Below, one piece after another: positions 40,855 to 50,856 of a stretch of 64,000 nt of DNA. How positions within the stretch are numbered: position 1 is the first letter of the stretch; each line of letters begins with the position of its first letter. Source of the stretch: Acanthosepion pharaonis (lineage: Eukaryota; Mollusca; Cephalopoda; Sepiida; Sepiidae); the NCBI GenBank assembly GCA_903632075.3, contig CAHIKZ030005210.1, forward strand, positions 646,501-710,500, written 5' to 3'. Under the pieces are notes generated by a model, which saw nothing but the letters and a program-made list of their open reading frames with translations, was not told the origin of the DNA and ran no database searches. Made by a program: the position numbers and the translations under genes.

Positions 40855-41480
40855 TTTTTTAATCATTTCATCCCAAGCAAGGCAATAAAGCCACTAAGGC
40901 ACGAGCTGGATGTAAATAAAAAGCAAAATATTATTAAGGAGCGAGAAAAATAAAAGAAGAGGAATCAAGAAACAGTAGATAACGATTGACATTGTATTTA
41001 AATTTTTAAAGATCAAAGTTGACTGGAATGTAAAAAAGTTTCAGAAGCGAGAAGTGAGAAAATAAACTGTTAGCATAGAATTTACGGTGACATCTAGCTA
41101 TTTCAACTGTAAAATGATGAGACCTATCCGCCTATCTAGTAGTGCGCTTACATTCATAAAGTATAGTTACCATAGAGGAAAGTTAACCAAAACAATTACC
41201 ATAAAAGAAAAGCTTTATTAAGGCGGTGGGAAAGTTGCTGGAGCCGAGATGCCAGCTCAGGAGCAATAACATTGCAGAATCTCTAAATATATAGCATAAG
41301 CACCAAACCAGATGTGACAGCAATATTCAAAATAAGGACTAATGGCAGACTTATAAATATGGAAGATAGAATCTGGAGAGAAAAATTGTCTGGCATGACA
41401 CAGTGAACCAATTTTCTTTGCAGCTGACCCAGCAATTGATTCAATATAATCTTTTCACTTCAGGGGTGAACTGATTAAAA
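40855..41480 (-). pseudogene. Jockey/CR1-like LINE 3' end, minus strand
   Basis: The minus strand from 41480 reads roughly IESIAG..AKKIGSLCHARQFF, SPDSIFHIYKSAISPYFEYC and CHIWFGAY, the thumb/post-RT block. Near 41110 TFYSxxxF-like segments follow, and the 3' tail (complement of AATCATTTCATCCCAAGCAA) ends in poly-T at 40853. The LYKSxIRPxLEYCxHIW motif is typical of this LINE group. Confidence 0.8.
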
Positions 41481-41484
41481 ATAA

Positions 41485-41985
41485 TATATATCAAGACCGA
41501 AGGAAATAAAATAAAGTTTATACTTACTTTAATGAAATAAGCTAAAGTTATTTAAAGTGTAAAAACTAAAATGAGCTCCTAGTGAAACGAATTTTTTTAA
41601 TAGACCTCGAGTTCTAGTCATTAGTTGCACCATGAGTATACCTGCATTATAGGACTCCATTCATCAACCCACTGCACTAAAGTGTAAGAATTAGAATGCT
41701 TTGACGCCTGCCTAGTCGATGGAGCATTTGTTGTTCTCGATCGTATGCAGACGTATAGACAGCCGAAGTTAAACTGAGCCCGTGTCACCTCCTACTTCTG
41801 TGATGATGGGGTGTGGAAACGAAGGGTCAGAGTGGTCATATGCTCAGGTTGACAATGGTAACAGGGATAGAATATTTTTCCCCCATTTTGTACACACCTG
41901 GGCAACCCACCTGAAACTTACTATGTACCACATCTTACTGGAGTGTCAGTTGGTAAGTCAAAATGTAATCATTAATAATAACTAT
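41485..41985. other. no supported gene
   Basis: The 72-codon frame at 41782-42000 lacks a domain. ACACCTGGGCAACCCACCTG and CTATGTACCACATCTTACTG recur in modified form at 45500-45535, so a dispersed repeat spans part of it. Confidence 0.45.
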
Positions 41986-41989
41986 AACA

Positions 41990-43500
41990 TTAACTTTTAA
42001 CCTAACTCTAAATATTAATTCAAATTGTAAGCCTAAATAAATCCTAAATCTAACCTATTAACGTAACCTCAACTCATAATCTGAACCTAATCCATATACC
42101 CATCCTTAACTCTATATCATAAACTTAAACCTGACCCTGAAACCTACCTCTAACCCTAACCTTACCCATAACGCTAATCCTAACTGAAACCTGCATCTAA
42201 CCCTTACCCTAACACAAAATCCAACCTCTAATCCTGACTCATACATCTAACCGTAATCATAACCCTAACAATGTAACTTACCTCGAAACTCTAAAGCCTA
42301 ACTGTAATACTAAACCTAAACCCTATTCTAACTTTGAAACTTATTCTGTTATATACCGTACGTATGAACACTAATGGGTATGCCCCAATCCTCATAAATA
42401 TGTTGGACACTATTGTAAGTGGGGGTAATATGCTGTCTAAGAAGTCCACCACTATCAGTGGTTTACCTACTTCACGACGCTGGTGAGTATTGTATATTGT
42501 TGATGTTATAAAGATTACCATTTCATTTCCAACCTTCATTTTATTTATTCCTCATTCAGTAACCTTTTCTAACACTTTTTACAACACTAACTCATAATGT
42601 TAACCCATAACCCTAACGCATAGCCCTAACCCTAACCATAATCCTAAAACCTACCTCACTAATAGCCCATAACCTATCCCTAACACTGAAACATATCTCT
42701 AACATTAACCCTAAACTTAACCCTTCACCATGACGATACCACCGAAACCTGTCCTTAACCCAAACCATTAATCTTAACACTAACATGTAACACTAACACT
42801 GAAAACGATCTCTATAAGTAACCCTAAAGAACAGCTATAACCGTAACTCTAAATCATAAATATAAGCTTAACACCGAAATCTACTTCTAACTTTAAAACT
42901 AATCCTTAACTCTGAAACCTACCTCTAATCCTAACTCGTAGCCCTAATCCTAAAACATACCTCTAGCCCTTACCCTTACTGTAACTAACCCATAACCCCA
43001 ACCATTACCTTGAAACCTACCTCCAAGATTAACCCTAACCCATAAACCTAACCCTAATGCAGAAGCCTTACCTCTAACCGTAACCCATTACATGTAACCC
43101 TAACACTGAAACCTAACTCTCCTTCCACACCCTAACTATAATCTATAATCTTGCAACTTACCTCTAAACCTTAACCTTTGACCCTAATTCAAACCCTGAA
43201 ACCTAATTATAACACCTAGCTCTAATTGTAAACTTAAACCTCAAATTCGAAACCCTAACACTGCCACTGAATGTATACCTAAACCCAACTCATAATGTTA
43301 AACAATAACATTTACCCTAACTCTGAAACCTACCCCTATCACTAACCGTAACCCCAAAACCCTAACATCGAAACTGACCTCTAAACATAACCCTAACACA
43401 TAAATTTAACCCTGACCATAACACTGCCTCTAACCCTAAACCTAACCCATAATCCTCATACTGAAACTTACCACTAAACATAATCCTAATACATAACCCT
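41990..43500. repeat. degenerate telomere-like (CCCTAA)n array
   Basis: About 1.3 kb of short words of the type AACCCTAACCC, AACCTACCTCTAACCC and TAACCCATAACCC, all variants of CCCTAA (TTAGGG on the other strand) mixed with a CTGAAACCTACCTCTAA motif of about 17-24 bp. Interrupted at 42320-42545 by a dispersed repeat. Resumes at 44525-44625 beyond the hAT element. Degeneracy indicates an old internal array, not a chromosome end. Confidence 0.85.
42320..42545 (-). repeat. dispersed repeat inside the telomere-like array
   Basis: Reverse-complement match to 17740-17935: TATATACCGTACG, CACTAATGGGTATGCCCCAA, CACTATCAGTGGTTTACCTA, CGACGCTGGTGAGTATTGTA. Its 74-82 codon frames are shadows. Confidence 0.75.
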
Positions 43501-43503
43501 AAC

Positions 43504-44515
43504 CAGGGCCGGCTCAAGGTACTGGAAACTCGGACAGTCGCCATGGGAGCCATTAAAGCCGAGGGCGTCATCATGCCGCCATGACATGTGTTTGGGATTT
43601 TCCAAACCAAAAAGAAAATATGTGAAAATAATAAATAAGATGAAATTAAAAAATATATTAAATTTTTTGAGTGGAGTAAAATTTTTGAGAATTTATTTAT
43701 TAATTCTTTCTGTTATGGTGTCGAGATTAAACAACATAACCAAAAAATGAATAAGCGGGCAACGCGGCCATAATGATCGTTTTCGTCCATTTAGTTTAGT
43801 TGCTATGATTAATGATGTTTTAGTGACCTTTGATTTATATAAATTATTTACTAATGCAATCTAATTGTATTAATTTGCAATTTGCATATTAGCCAGTGTT
43901 TATGTAATATGGCTGAGCAGTGGGTCGTTTAAATAACTAAAATAACGGAAAAGATCTGCCAGATGGAAATAAATTCAAAGTCGAATGTCAAGATTTGGAG
44001 GATGAGTTAAAGTCCCAAGAAAATAGTTTTATTAATTGACGTGATCTCTTAACTGAATTGATTATTGAAAGAGAATTATTTCCTGAAGATGTAAAGCTTC
44101 CAATAGAAAGTCGTTCGGTTCATAAACACTAATAAGTATCCTGTAAGATACCATTCCAAATTGTTGTATTGAGACTAATGCTTACAATAACCATTACGGT
44201 GGCTACTGGAGAGAGAAGCTTTAGTTAATTAAAGTTTATAAAAACAGACATGCGGTCGTCCATGAATCAAGAAAGATTAAATTCTTTGGCTATTTTGTCA
44301 AGAGAAAATGATCTTGTAAAGAAGATAGACGTGAAAAGATTTGTAGATATAAAAGCTAGAAAAAATATTTTAGGTAGGATAATAAAAGTTTTCTTTAGAT
44401 TGTATAAAGTTGCATATTGTAATAAACTCGTTATTCTACATTTTCCGTTTTTGCCTTGTGAAAATTAAAAAAAAAAATAATTGTAAAGGGTACTGAAGTT
44501 CATCTTACCCGGGGT
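43504..44515 (+). pseudogene. hAT transposon (ZMYM1-like) relic
   Basis: The left end CAGGGCCGGCTCAAGGTACT is a typical hAT terminus of the group carrying ZMYM1-like transposases, and GGCCGGCTCAAGG is followed by the customary GGGC(C)G-rich leader. The C-terminal dimerisation block is present at 44190-44390: VATGERSFS, a stop, LKFIKTDMRSSMNQERLNS, LAILSRENDLVKKIDVKRFV and DIKARKN. The middle is AT-rich and missing the catalytic core. It is inserted in the telomere-like array, which resumes at 44525. The right terminal repeat is not convincing. Confidence 0.82.
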
Positions 44516-44621
44516 ACCAACAAACCTAGTACCCTAATTCTAATCCATAAATTTAACCATAACGCATAACTTCAAACCTGAAGCCGATATCTGATCCCAA
44601 TCCTAATCCTGTCTCTAACTC

Positions 44622-44815
44622 TCAGTGGTTCGCCGACTTTTTTTTTTCTCTGGGCCGCATTTTCGGAATTAAAATTTGCTCGGGCTTCAGCAAATTTTAT
44701 GCGATAAAAATTACATTTAAAAATAAAAAAAAAACAGAGAGGTTTAAAGTGAGATAACCACAGATTCAAAGTCAGAATATTATCATTGATAACTCTCTCC
44801 TCCAATTTGCAGACC
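44622..44815. mobile_element. possible non-autonomous hAT terminus
   Basis: CAGTGGTTCGCCGACTTTTT and TCTCTGGGCCGCATTTTCGG resemble the left end of hAT elements (CAGTGGTTC plus GGGCCGCA). I see no matching right end. Confidence 0.4.
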
Positions 44816-45014
44816 CTAGTTACTATATTCTCAATACTTGATAAAATGCAAAAATATCACAATGATAAAATCGGTCAATAATTATTTATACTGGGACTTA
44901 TGAATGCAATTACAAGTAATCCATAATAATATTTAAAATTTTGAAATCATATTTATTTTTAGCATAAGAATTTTAGGATACTGTTTCTAAATCTTTGATT
45001 GTCTTTCAGTTGTT

Positions 45015-45285
45015 CCGCCTCACCTGCTATTCTCTTCCGCCTCACCTGCTATCCTCTTCCGTCTCACCTGCTATCCTCTTTTGCCTCACCTGCAATCCTC
45101 TTCCTCCTCACCTGCTATCCTCTTCTACCTCACCTGTTATCCTCTTCCGCCTCACCTGCTATCCTCTTCCGCTTCACCTGCTATCCTCTTCTACCTCACC
45201 TGCTATCCTCTTCCGTCTCACCTGCTATCCTCTTCCGCTTCACCTGCTATCCTCTTCCACCTCACCTGCTAACCACTTTCGCCGT
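45015..45285. repeat. 22-bp minisatellite, 12 units
   Basis: CACCTGCTATCCTCTTCCGC plus CT repeats at 45021, 45043 and onward to 45263, with little variation. As 22 is not a multiple of 3, all three frames are open across it, which produces three overlapping 63-134 codon frames of no biological weight. Confidence 0.95.
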
Positions 45286-45579
45286 AGCTGTGAAGCGCGC
45301 GGCATTGTCTGGGAACCAAACTGTCTTTTTGTTTTTTTGTTTTTTTAAGTTGCAAATCAATCACGAAACGATTCATGTTCGACCAGTTTCAGTCACATTC
45401 TAACCTCCAAGGGGAGGAGGAGAAGGGTCGAAGAACTCTTATTAATCATGTTGACAATGGTGGCAGGGACTGGGCAGTTTTTGCCTTTTATACACGTATA
45501 GGCAAGCCACCTGAAACCTAACATGTATCGCATCTTAATAGGCCATGGGTAGCTATTTTATAGTGGGTTGGTACAAGTC

Positions 45580-45805
45580 TTGCCAATTAACCCATAGCTG
45601 GGGGGAAATAACGTAAGTGAATATAACGAATCCACCTGAAATTGGAACTCGACTCTCCGGTTAACAATCCAATACCTCACACGCAAATCCAAGCATCTAG
45701 TATTCCCAAGCGGACACCCATCTAGGCACTGACCAGAATCGATGACTTCGGTGATTGGGCGGGAATTGGTGTTTCAATATAACGTGGTCGTTGGCCGTAA
45801 TCACT
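45580..45805 (-). mobile_element. 5S rRNA-tRNA composite SINE, minus strand
   Basis: tRNA-like head with B-box complement GAAATTGGAACTCGACTCTC near 45640. The 5S part runs from 45805 to about 45700 on the minus strand (complement of CACCCATCTAGGCACTGACC and of ATGACTTCGGTGATTGGGC). Some of 5S is deleted near 45737 and the tail is missing on the left. Confidence 0.82.
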
Positions 45806-45869
45806 AATAATAACAATAAATTTAACTTAATTTAATTCAAACAGTAATCAATCTCAATTATAACCTTTC

Positions 45870-46885
45870 GACCTAACCGTAACTATAGTATAGTACTGGT
45901 TCAATGAATCGGAAAACTTGGGATAGGTTTTGAGGAAATATGTTCGGATAACTCAAAATTCCGAATAATTGAATATCTAAGTTCCGGATAATTGAATATC
46001 TAAGTTCCGCATAATTGAATAAGTAAATTCCGGATAATCAAATACAGATTAAATTCTTTGGCTACTTTGTTAATAGAAAATGATCTTGTAAAGACGGCAG
46101 ATGTAGAACGCGCCATGAAATGATTTGCAGATATAAAAGCTAGAAAAATGTTTTAGGTAGGATAATAAATATTTTCTTTAGATAATACCTAAATTAAAAG
46201 TCATTTGCTGGAAGCAATTTAACATTTATAGTATCCAATTACGTTTTTAAAATGATTTCTTCAAGTTTTTGTCCCATTTATTTATTTTTTTTTTATGAAA
46301 GAGGGCGTCAATTTTTTACTCTTTCTGGCTAGGCTCGCGTTTTTCTATCCCTAAATCCGAAAGCCGGATTAAAGTAGATGTATTTGTAGTGGTATCTTAT
46401 GGTTGACAGCGAACATTCCACTTTTCATAGATTTTGAACGTTTGTCGCATTTGGATATTCCAAGCTCACATTTAAAATTCTTCAAACTTTCCTCGCAGAC
46501 TGTGGATTTCTCAATATTATATTTCGCCATTAACACGGTTTTAGGAATTTTCTTCCGCACCATGTCACAAACATTTAATTTCTCCTCAACAGATAACACG
46601 AACCTTTTTTCCGTTTTGATTTTTTAACATTCCAATTCGAGGTTGTTTTAATTTCAAAGCGTACAAAAACGAAATATAACAAAACAAGACTCGAGACTTG
46701 TTGAAAAGTAAATGCACAGAATGAGTTGTCTCGTCAGTCAGGTTCATTTCACATCCGGAAAATCGAATTCCCGAAAAAAATCGAAATCCAGATAATCAAA
46801 GTCCGGAAAATCGAAATCCGGGAAATCGAAGTCCGAAACATCGAGGCACGGAGAATCGAGTAAGTGCCGTACAAACTAAATCTAA
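45870..46885 (-). pseudogene. pogo/Tigger-type transposon relic, minus strand
   Basis: The minus strand (46620-46390) reads CVEEKLNVCDMV-like LSVEEKLNVCDMVRKKIPKT, VLMAKYNIEKSTVC and FKCELGISKCDKRSKSMKSG, the N-terminal Psq-type helix-turn-helix of pogo/Tigger/Jerky transposases. Both flanks carry internal subterminal repeats: TCCGGATAATTGAATATCTA-type words at 45955-46045, and GTCCGGAAAATCGAAATCCG-type words at 46755-46855, in inverted orientation to each other. The catalytic domain is absent. A hAT-like segment (46045-46190) lies between the left repeats and the coding part. Confidence 0.75.
46045..46190 (+). pseudogene. hAT C-terminal fragment inside the Tigger relic
   Basis: AGATTAAATTCTTTGGCTA, GAAAATGATCTTGTAAAGA and GATATAAAAGCTAGAAAAA match the hAT element at 44270-44360, sharing the RLNSLA and ENDLVK-type coding. 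About 145 bp, so the piece was copied or inserted separately. Confidence 0.75.
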
Positions 46886-46911
46886 CCCTAATCCAAATTG
46901 TAAGATAATAG

Positions 46912-47362
46912 AGATTTTCCAAGCGTAGCTTAGATGTGGCACAAGGCCGGGGGTAAGGGGCAGCCAGTGAGGATCGAACTCACTAGTCAGTCTTAATTGT
47001 TCTAGCGAGACAAGCTTGCTAACCATTACGTCGAAGTGCCCGTAACAACCTAACTTTTGCTGTTACCTCTTTTCACACATACTTATCGTGATTTTCCAAG
47101 CGTAGCTTAGATGTGGCACAAGGCCAAAAGTATGGGGCACCCAGTGAGAATCGTACTCACTACTCAGTTGTAATCGTTCTAGCAAGACAAGCTTGCTAAA
47201 CATTACACCATCTCGATGTGCCCTAAGGGTTATTTTCTAAGCGTAGCTTAGACGTGGTATAAGGCCGAGAGTATGAGGCACCTAGTGAGGATCGAACTCA
47301 CTTTTCAGTCGTAACTGGTTTAGCGAGACAAGCTTGCTAGCCATTACACCACGCTGAGGTGC
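46912..47362 (-). mobile_element. second trio of tRNA-like SINEs, minus strand
   Basis: Three units (about 46912-47040, 47088-47222 and 47230-47362) of the family at 22605-23028. Each has the minus-strand tRNA-like head ending CAGTGAGGATCGAACTCACT (B-box complement) and the body complement AAGCGTAGCTTAGATGTGGC followed by ACAAGGCC. A 48-bp spacer separates the first two and none the last two. The acceptor-like GGGCAC/GTGCCC ends pair. Confidence 0.85.
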
Positions 47363-47394
47363 CCGAAGTGTAAGATGATAATCTAAATTTCTGT

Positions 47395-47860
47395 CTGAAT
47401 TTCTGAGATGAGGAGTTATTATTTACACTATTTGCATTCGGACTATTGTCCTCATCTTTGTTGTTATTATCACAAAGCCAGGCACTTGAACTCAGTGGAA
47501 ACTGACGAGCAATAACTAAGCATTACTAAAAATAAGAACTAGACATGAGCTGTGGAAAGCAAACAGTCTACCCTTACTCTTTAACTAAAGAGTTCTGTTC
47601 AGAAATCCCTGTAGGTTACCCACAGCGATATACACCTGATGAAGGCCGAAGGGCACAATGGCCGAAACGTTGTGATAGCAACAACAAAGACGATTCCGAA
47701 TGTTAATAGCATAAGATAAAGATTTAAATCTTTGTCGGAATTGTTTTTATGATGATTTATCATTAGTGCATGCTTTGCTTTTCGGACCATTGCTGATCTT
47801 AAAAGCAACGTTTCGACCGTTGTAACCATTGGCCCTCTTCAGCTTTCTGTCTTCGTAATT
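47395..47860. mobile_element. fragments of the 'AACGTTTCGGCC' SINE family
   Basis: 47432-47475 (CGGACTATTGTCCTCATCTT, minus orientation), 47635-47715 (CTGATGAAGGCCGAAGGGC, CAATGGCCGAAACGTTGTGA, plus) and 47800-47845 (GCAACGTTTCGACCGTTG, minus) are separate pieces, pointing to repeated nesting. Confidence 0.65.
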
Positions 47861-48089
47861 GGCAACATCTTCGGAATTTCGTAACCGTTCTTTTATTCAA
47901 CCTATGTAAATGCGCAATGCGAAGAACCTACCGCAGTGGATTGAATAAATGGTCAGTCAGTTATGTGCTTAGGCGATCATGTATCTTTCGATACATGACT
48001 GACGAGGCAGATTTTTTTCGCGCAGTAGGTTGCCATTTCTTTCTGCGGTAGACCAGCTGCCATCCAAGGCTAAATAATCCGGTTTGTCC

Positions 48090-48245
48090 TGCTATTTACA
48101 CATATCTGAAGAGAGAAGAAGAGGATTCATCCCTTTTTCCCAAAGGTATTAGCACATAAGTGAATGTAATGGATTCGACTGGAATTCGAACTCGGCTCTC
48201 CAATTCCTCAATCCGAGCCGCTATCTATTACTCCACCGGGCCTCC
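48090..48245 (-). mobile_element. tRNA-derived SINE, minus strand
   Basis: Body ATCTGAAGAGAGAAGAAGAGG, B-box complement GGAATTCGAACTCGGCTCTC, and a decayed A-box complement GCTATCTATTACTCCACC. Tail truncated, no 5S part. Confidence 0.8.
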
Positions 48246-48309
48246 TTGAATAAATGGATCGAAATTATCAAAATCTTCCCGGTTATAAAAATAAGTTATA
48301 AAAATACAC

Positions 48310-48365
48310 TCTTGGAGAAGGCCGGACAGTACAACATCCGAAACGTTGGGAGTAAAACATCTGAG
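48310..48365 (+). mobile_element. short 'CCGAAACGTTGGGA' SINE fragment
   Basis: CTTGGAGAAGGCCGGACAGT and ACAACATCCGAAACGTTGGG match the family core and nothing more. Confidence 0.6.
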
Positions 48366-48507
48366 ATGATTATATACTGCACAGAATTTCAAAGCATATA
48401 ATAATAAACCTAAATCTGATCAGAAAAGTGTTAATCTACAAAAATTAATCCTAACTGCCAACAAGCACAAGTATAAATGGCCTATATCTATATCTATAAT
48501 TCTCAAA

Positions 48508-48508
<1 letters not shown>

Positions 48509-48567
<59 letters not shown>
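48509..48567. repeat. (TG)n microsatellite
   Basis: About 29 TG units; flanking open frames are artefacts. Confidence 0.97.
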
Positions 48568-48569
48568 TC

Positions 48570-49024
48570 GGATGTTTATACATTTCCACAATTTTCTTCC
48601 GATTTCGATTAATTTTTTTTTTTTGTTTGATAGATAATTCTTCAGTGCCGGTTTTGAGTCCAAATTGTTGGCAACAATGGCTCTTCACTGCTTCATGTCC
48701 ATTATAACTCTCAGCAACGTTTTACTATTTACTATCAGTCCTTGGATATATATCTGTCATAAAAACTTTAATAAAAATAAAGAGTTTAAATTATTGCAAT
48801 AATATTATCTATAATTATACAGTTCCCTTTTCAGTGCCACCCCCATTCAAATTGTTAAAAACAACCGCATTTGAGGATGTGCCTCAGTCGCACACGATTG
48901 TTGTTACTAATATTGCTTTTCAGGTGAGCTGACTTTAAATTTAACCTGCCTCAACGGCAAAAATTCCCAGTAATGAAAGACTCGGTCAAAGACGGCTTAT
49001 ACTGCTAGCTTACATATAAACCAA
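48570..49024. other. left flank of the large array, nothing recognised
   Basis: AT-rich, no coding motif, no copy of the array unit. The sequence just before the array is ACATATAAACCAAAAAATGC, so the junction lies in the GCCAAAAAATGCCC part of the unit. Confidence 0.5.
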
Positions 49025-50856
49025 AAAATGCCCGTATAACCCGTATAAACGAGATCGGGTTGGTCATTCTCCCCGAACGAGATTCTGCCCTTCGGCGGAG
49101 CCTCGTCCGGGTTCCTTTCTGCTCAGAAGCAGAAAGTTGGACCGTCAAGTCGAGAAGCTCGTCTTGATTCGGTATCTAGCCACCCCCCCACGAGGGTTGC
49201 ATGTGACACAAGGTCGTTTTTATCGTGGGTTTCCTGAGCCCGTAGGCTCAGCCAAAAAATGCCCGTAGAACCCGTAAAAACGAGATCGGGTAGGTCATTC
49301 ACCCCGAACGATTCTGCCCTTCGGCGGAGCCTCGTCCGGGTTCCTTTCTGCTCAAAAGCAGAGAGTTCGACCGTCAAGTCGAGAAGCTCGGCTTGATTCA
49401 GTATCTAGCCACCCCCACGAGGGTTGCATGCGACACAAGGTCATTTTTATCGTGGGTTTCCTGAGCCCGTAGGCTCAGCCAAAAAATATGCCCGTATAAC
49501 TCGTAAAAAACGAGATAGGGTGGGTCATTCACCCCGAACGAGATTCTGCCCTTCGGCGGAACCTCGTCCGGGTTCCTTCTGCTCAAAAGCAGAGAGTTCG
49601 ACCGTCAAGTCGAAGCTCGGCTTGATTCAGTATCTAACCACCCCCACGAGGGTTGCGTGTGACACAAGGTCGTTTTTTATCGTGGGTTTCCTGAGCCCGT
49701 AGGCTCAGCCAAAAAATGCCCGCAGAACTCGTATAAACGAGATCGGGTAGGTCATTCACCCCCGAACGAGATTCTGCCCTTCGGCGGAACCTCGTCCGGG
49801 TTCCTTCTGCTCAAAAGCAGAGAGAGTTCGACCGTCAAGTCGAAGCTCGGCGATTCGGTATCTAGCCACCCCACGAGGGTTGCATGTGACACAAGGTCGT
49901 TTTTATCGTGGGTTTCCTGAGCCCGTAGGCTCAGCCAAAAATATGCCCGTTAAACTCGTAATAACGAGATCGGGTAGGTCATTCACCCGAACGAGATTCT
50001 GCCCTTCGGCGGAACCTCGTCCGGGTTCCTTTCTGCTCAAAAGCAGAGAGTTCGACCGTCAAGTCGAAGCTCAGCTTGATTCGGTATCTAGCCACCCCCA
50101 CGAGGTTGCATGCGACACAAGGTCATTTTTATCGTGGGTTTTCCTGAGCCCGTAGGCTCAGCCAAAAATATGCCCGTATAACTCGTAAAAACGAGATAGG
50201 GTAGGTCATTCACCCCGAACGAGATTCTGCCCTTCGGCGGAACCTCGTCGGGTTCCTTTCTGCTCAAAAGCAGAGAGTTCGACCATCAAGTCGAGAAGCT
50301 CGGCTTGATTCGGTATCAGCCACCCCCCACGAGGGTTGCATGTGACACAAGGTCGTTTTTATCGTGGGATTCCTGAGCCCGTAGGCTCAGCCAAAAGCTA
50401 TGCCCGTATGACTCGTAAAAACGAGATCAGGGTGAGTCATTCACCCCGAACGAGATTCTGCCCTTCGGTGGAACCTCGTCCGGGTTCCTTTCTGCTCAAA
50501 AGCAGAGAGTTCGACCGTCAAGTCGAAGCTCGGCTTGATTCGGTATCTGCCACCCCCACGAGGGTTGCATGTGACACAAGGTCGTTTTTTATCGTGGGTT
50601 TCCTGGGCCGTAGGCTCAGCCAAAAATATGCCCGTTAAACTCGTAATAACGAGATCGGGTAGGTCATTCGCCCCGAACGAGATTCTGCCCTTCGGTGGAA
50701 CCTCGTCCGGGTTCCTTTCTAACTCAAAAGCAGAGTTCGACCGTCAAGTCGAAGCTCGGCTTGATTCGGTATCTAGCCACCCCACGAGGGTTGCATGTGA
50801 CACAAGGTCGTTTTTATCGTGGGATTCCTGAGCCCATAGGCTCAGCCAAAAATATG

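Noticed and set aside
41990..43500. True chromosome end
   Set aside because: The telomere-like words are degenerate and the sequence continues for over 20 kb on one side and 40 kb on the other with transposons inside.
44995..45403. Repeat protein of up to 134 codons
   Set aside because: A 22-bp repeat opens all three frames, so open length carries no information.
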